IMG/VR virus record: IMGVR_UViG_3300032731_000230
Location: 1-29,724 of that record
Direction: 5' to 3' (one strand)
DNA length: 29,724 nucleotides
Source: a virus
This document shows positions 27,997 through 29,724 of this stretch, piece after piece. Below the pieces are notes generated by a model. It saw only the letters and a list, made by a program, of their open reading frames with translations, had not been told where the DNA came from and did no database searches. The translations under genes and the position numbers were made by a program. Every line of letters starts with the position of its first letter. Positions within the stretch are counted from its first letter, which is position 1.

Positions 27997-28079
27997 CCAG
28001 AAGGCTGTGGCGGTGATCTTAAGTAAATAAGCCCAACACCGCACAGCCCATGCTTGACTGCCTTTCGACAGCCTTCCGG
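27997..28079 (-). promoter_or_regulatory. Long stem structure after the cytosine methyltransferase gene
   Basis: CCGGAAGGCTGT (28068-28079) pairs with ACAGCCTTCTGG (27997-28008), 12 bp with one G-U, followed by GTGTTTTTAG. A competing pairing joins GGCTGTGCGGTG (about 28037-28048) with CACCGCCACAGCC (28004-28016) over 12 bp with one bulge, sharing the 3' arm. Two exclusive folds of similar strength suggest a switch or a terminator of the upstream operon. Confidence 0.45.
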
Positions 28080-28083
28080 ATAT

Positions 28084-29115
28084 TTATATTAATTTTTCCA
28101 TTATAGCTTTAACAACATTTACAGTAACAGCATTTCCGGCCATTTTGTACTTTTGAGAATCCGAGATTTCCTTTCCGTCAGCACCAACGTCACACCAATT
28201 ATCCGGAAATGATTGAAGGCGCATACATTCCACCGGGGTTAATCTTCTTATTCTTGCGCCGTCATATACCCCATGTCTGTCTTGAGCAGTATAGGTAAAG
28301 GCTGGCTCTCCTTCTTCTTTAAATCGTCTTCCGTTCTGTCGTTTCTTTAGTCTGTCTGGTGTTAAAACTGGAACTGCATACAAACCAGTCTTTGCACCTT
28401 GACCACCAGCTTGACTGGCCTGAGTGCAACTAATGCCATCAATTTCATAAACTCTATTTCCTTGCCCTCCACTTATAATTTGTTTAAGAGTTTTTGAGTT
28501 ACCTCCTCCAATAGGAAATATTTGTCTTCTACTTTCTCCTCTAGTATGTCCGACAATGAACACTCGTTCCCGGTTTTGTGGAACGCCGAAATTTTTGCTG
28601 TTAAGTACCTGCCATTCAACTCTAAGCCCCACATTGGAGAGAAGCCTAATGATTGTCTGGAAAGTTTTTCCACCGTCATGAGATAGTAAACCTTTAACGT
28701 TTTCAAGTACCACAAGTCTGGGTCGTTTTTCTGCACAAATCCGCAAGATGTCAAAAAAGAGTGTTCCTCTTGCGTCGTCAAATCCTCCCCTTTTTCCAGC
28801 AATACTGAAACTCTGGCAAGGAAATCCGCCAACCAGCATGTCAAAGTCTGGGAGTTCTCCCACATTGATTTTTGTAATGTCGCCATAGTTGTGGTGGTTA
28901 GGGAATTGTTTTTTATAGACTTGGACTGCGTAACGGTCGATTTCACTATAACCCACGCATTCCCATTGCTTGAATTTGTTCTCAATGCTGTGCAATTCTT
29001 TTGGTCTCTTGCTATCCGCCAGTTCATTGGGTCGTAAATTATATATTTCTTCATACGCTTGTTGTATTCCTTTTTCGAAACCTCCGATACCGGAAAATAA
29101 TGATAAGTATTTCAT
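28084..29115 (-). CDS. dcm: C5-cytosine DNA methyltransferase
   Basis: 343 residues. Motif I LSLFSGIGGFEKGI (4-17), motif IV GGFPCQSFS with catalytic Cys100, motif VI ENV (138-140), motif VIII QNRERVF (180-186), variable recognition region about 190-300, and the C-terminal KMAGNAVTVNV helix (motifs IX/X). All are in the canonical order for the Dcm/M.HhaI family. It would methylate a specific cytosine in phage DNA, probably for protection against restriction. The symbol marks the family, and the target site is unknown. Neighbour of a NinB-like gene, 2 bases apart. Confidence 0.95.
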   Translation of the reverse strand: MKYLSLFSGIGGFEKGIQQAYEEIYNLRPNELADSKRPKELHSIENKFKQWECVGYSEIDRYAVQVYKKQFPNHHNYGDITKINVGELPDFDMLVGGFPCQSFSIAGKRGGFDDARGTLFFDILRICAEKRPRLVVLENVKGLLSHDGGKTFQTIIRLLSNVGLRVEWQVLNSKNFGVPQNRERVFIVGHTRGESRRQIFPIGGGNSKTLKQIISGGQGNRVYEIDGISCTQASQAGGQGAKTGLYAVPVLTPDRLKKRQNGRRFKEEGEPAFTYTAQDRHGVYDGARIRRLTPVECMRLQSFPDNWCDVGADGKEISDSQKYKMAGNAVTVNVVKAIMEKLI

Positions 29116-29117
29116 AT

Positions 29118-29513
29118 TTAGTAATCAATAGAATTTGGAAGCGGGATCTGAAATCCGAACTCCCCTATGCAAAATTTATTTATCTTCTCGATATATTCAG
29201 AAAACTGAACTGTGGTTAATTTTTTTGTGCTGACTGTTGTTTCCCACTTTCCCAGTTGCGCGCGCAGAAATTTGAACTTCATTAATTCATGGACTTCTTC
29301 CGGCTCGAACCCGGTATGTTCTGAAATTAGCTTGTAAACTACTCCATGCAAATATTTGTTCTGGCGATTACTTCGTTGCGGTTTTGTTCTCGGCCTGACA
29401 ATGATTTCAATTTTTTTATCATTCAAAGAAGCAACAACATCAAGATATCGAAGATAGTCGTAATATTTAATTTGATTTTTTTCTACCTCGGCGAGGTGGA
29501 TTGGAGTAATCAT
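29118..29513 (-). CDS. NinB-like recombination-associated protein
   Basis: 131 residues. RSNRQNKYLHGVVYKLISEH (47-66), EVHELMKFKFL and STKKLTTVQFSEYIEKINKF with a proline-rich end (IPLPNSIDY) match the NinB (Orf) family of lambda-like phages, which binds single-strand DNA and helps recombination. The N-terminal 40 residues are more divergent. Lies just before the cytosine methyltransferase. The NinG-like gene at 19964 would be its partner in a lambda-type nin set. Confidence 0.7.
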   Translation of the reverse strand: MITPIHLAEVEKNQIKYYDYLRYLDVVASLNDKKIEIIVRPRTKPQRSNRQNKYLHGVVYKLISEHTGFEPEEVHELMKFKFLRAQLGKWETTVSTKKLTTVQFSEYIEKINKFCIGEFGFQIPLPNSIDY

Positions 29514-29532
29514 ATTTTTATCCCCGGCCGAA

Positions 29533-29585
29533 GGCCTTGTAGCGAACCTAACTCAAGTTAATGAGTAACAGCGCACTACAAGACC
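29533..29585 (-). promoter_or_regulatory. Stem-loop in the leader of the NinB-like gene
   Basis: GGTCTTGTAG (29576-29585) pairs with CTACAAGGCC (29533-29542), 10 bp with one G-U, around a loop with a small ACTC/GAGT hairpin. The GGCC end can pair alternatively with the following TTCGGCC, which lies next to the GGGG-like ribosome site. Possible translational switch or operon terminator for the gene upstream. No U-run. Confidence 0.4.
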
Positions 29586-29605
29586 AATCAGCGAGGGATT
29601 TGAAA

Positions 29606-29724
29606 TTATCTAATCGATAAACTTTTCTTCTTGAAAATCTTCAGGCCGGGAATATTAAATACCTTCTCCTTTATTTTAGCACGCACTTTCACTTCATCCA
29701 AAACAAGATATTCTACCGGAACAA
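29606..29724 (-). CDS. C-terminal fragment of a gene cut by the window edge
   Basis: Last 38-39 codons of a gene whose start lies beyond the window. Reads VPVEYLVLDEVKVRAKIKEK, then VFNIPGLKIFKKKSLSIR and TAA at 29606. Basic, alternating beta/helix. Too short to assign. A 91-base gap with a stem-loop separates it from the NinB-like gene. Confidence 0.5.
   Translation of the reverse strand, partial: VPVEYLVLDEVKVRAKIKEKVFNIPGLKIFKKKSLSIR

Noticed and set aside
27832-28044. Long version of the 97-residue gene starting near 28044
   Set aside because: It would translate through a DnaA box, two promoters and a terminator hairpin; ATG at 27831 is the natural start.
1-29724. Plus-strand open frames, several over 90 codons
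   Set aside because: All lie opposite clear minus-strand genes, have no ribosome sites of the local types and encode low-complexity translations. They are antisense shadows.
1-29724. CRISPR array, integrase or insertion sequence
   Set aside because: No spaced direct repeats of array type, no tyrosine or serine recombinase motifs and no transposase were seen.

Overview
The window is part of a tailed double-stranded DNA bacteriophage genome. Every gene I can support lies on the minus strand, so the biological order runs from high to low coordinates. The DNA is AT-rich with tightly packed genes. TGA is used as a stop (the small terminase gene ends in TGA across the large terminase start), so the code is standard. 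The host cannot be fixed from sequence. Secretion-type signal peptides on two phage proteins and the style of several hypothetical proteins recall metagenomic phages of small uncultured bacteria such as Patescibacteria, but that is a low-confidence inference from memory.

Region by region, in transcription order. (1) 29724-28084: end of an unknown gene, a NinB-like protein and a C5-cytosine DNA methyltransferase. (2) 28083-27832: a non-coding control region with a 12-bp stem, a perfect DnaA-type box, two sigma70-like promoters and a 62-nt hairpin ending in eight U directly against a start codon. (3) 27831-19530: a cassette region of small genes, many under 60 residues, including a ribbon-helix-helix candidate, a DPPY-type adenine/cytosine-N4 methyltransferase, a winged-helix candidate, a protein with a DGR-like hypervariable segment, a Methyltransf_24-like enzyme and a NinG-like HNH protein. 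It is interrupted by structured RNA candidates at 25.1-25.2 kb and 23.3-23.7 kb. (4) 19529-19350: second control region, with a consensus promoter, DnaA-like boxes and another small terminator-like hairpin against a start codon. (5) 19349-1: late genes in a podovirus-like order: small and large terminase, portal, scaffold, major capsid protein, small head proteins, two exported proteins, a membrane/lysis-like cluster with a papain-like peptidase, adaptor, beta-propeller-like nozzle/hub protein, fibre and a long coiled-coil tail protein cut by the window edge. No tape-measure, tail-tube or sheath gene is visible.

The most interesting material is RNA-level. A pseudoknotted RNA with its own possible promoter and terminator sits between the portal and scaffold genes. 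Four consecutive stem-closed elements, one tRNA-like, lie at 23.3-23.7 kb. Terminator-like hairpins abut start codons, which suggests antitermination control. A 9-nt perfect complementarity links the ribosome binding site of a small Cys-rich gene to a hairpin loop just downstream of that gene. These are predictions by eye and none has been folded or compared computationally.
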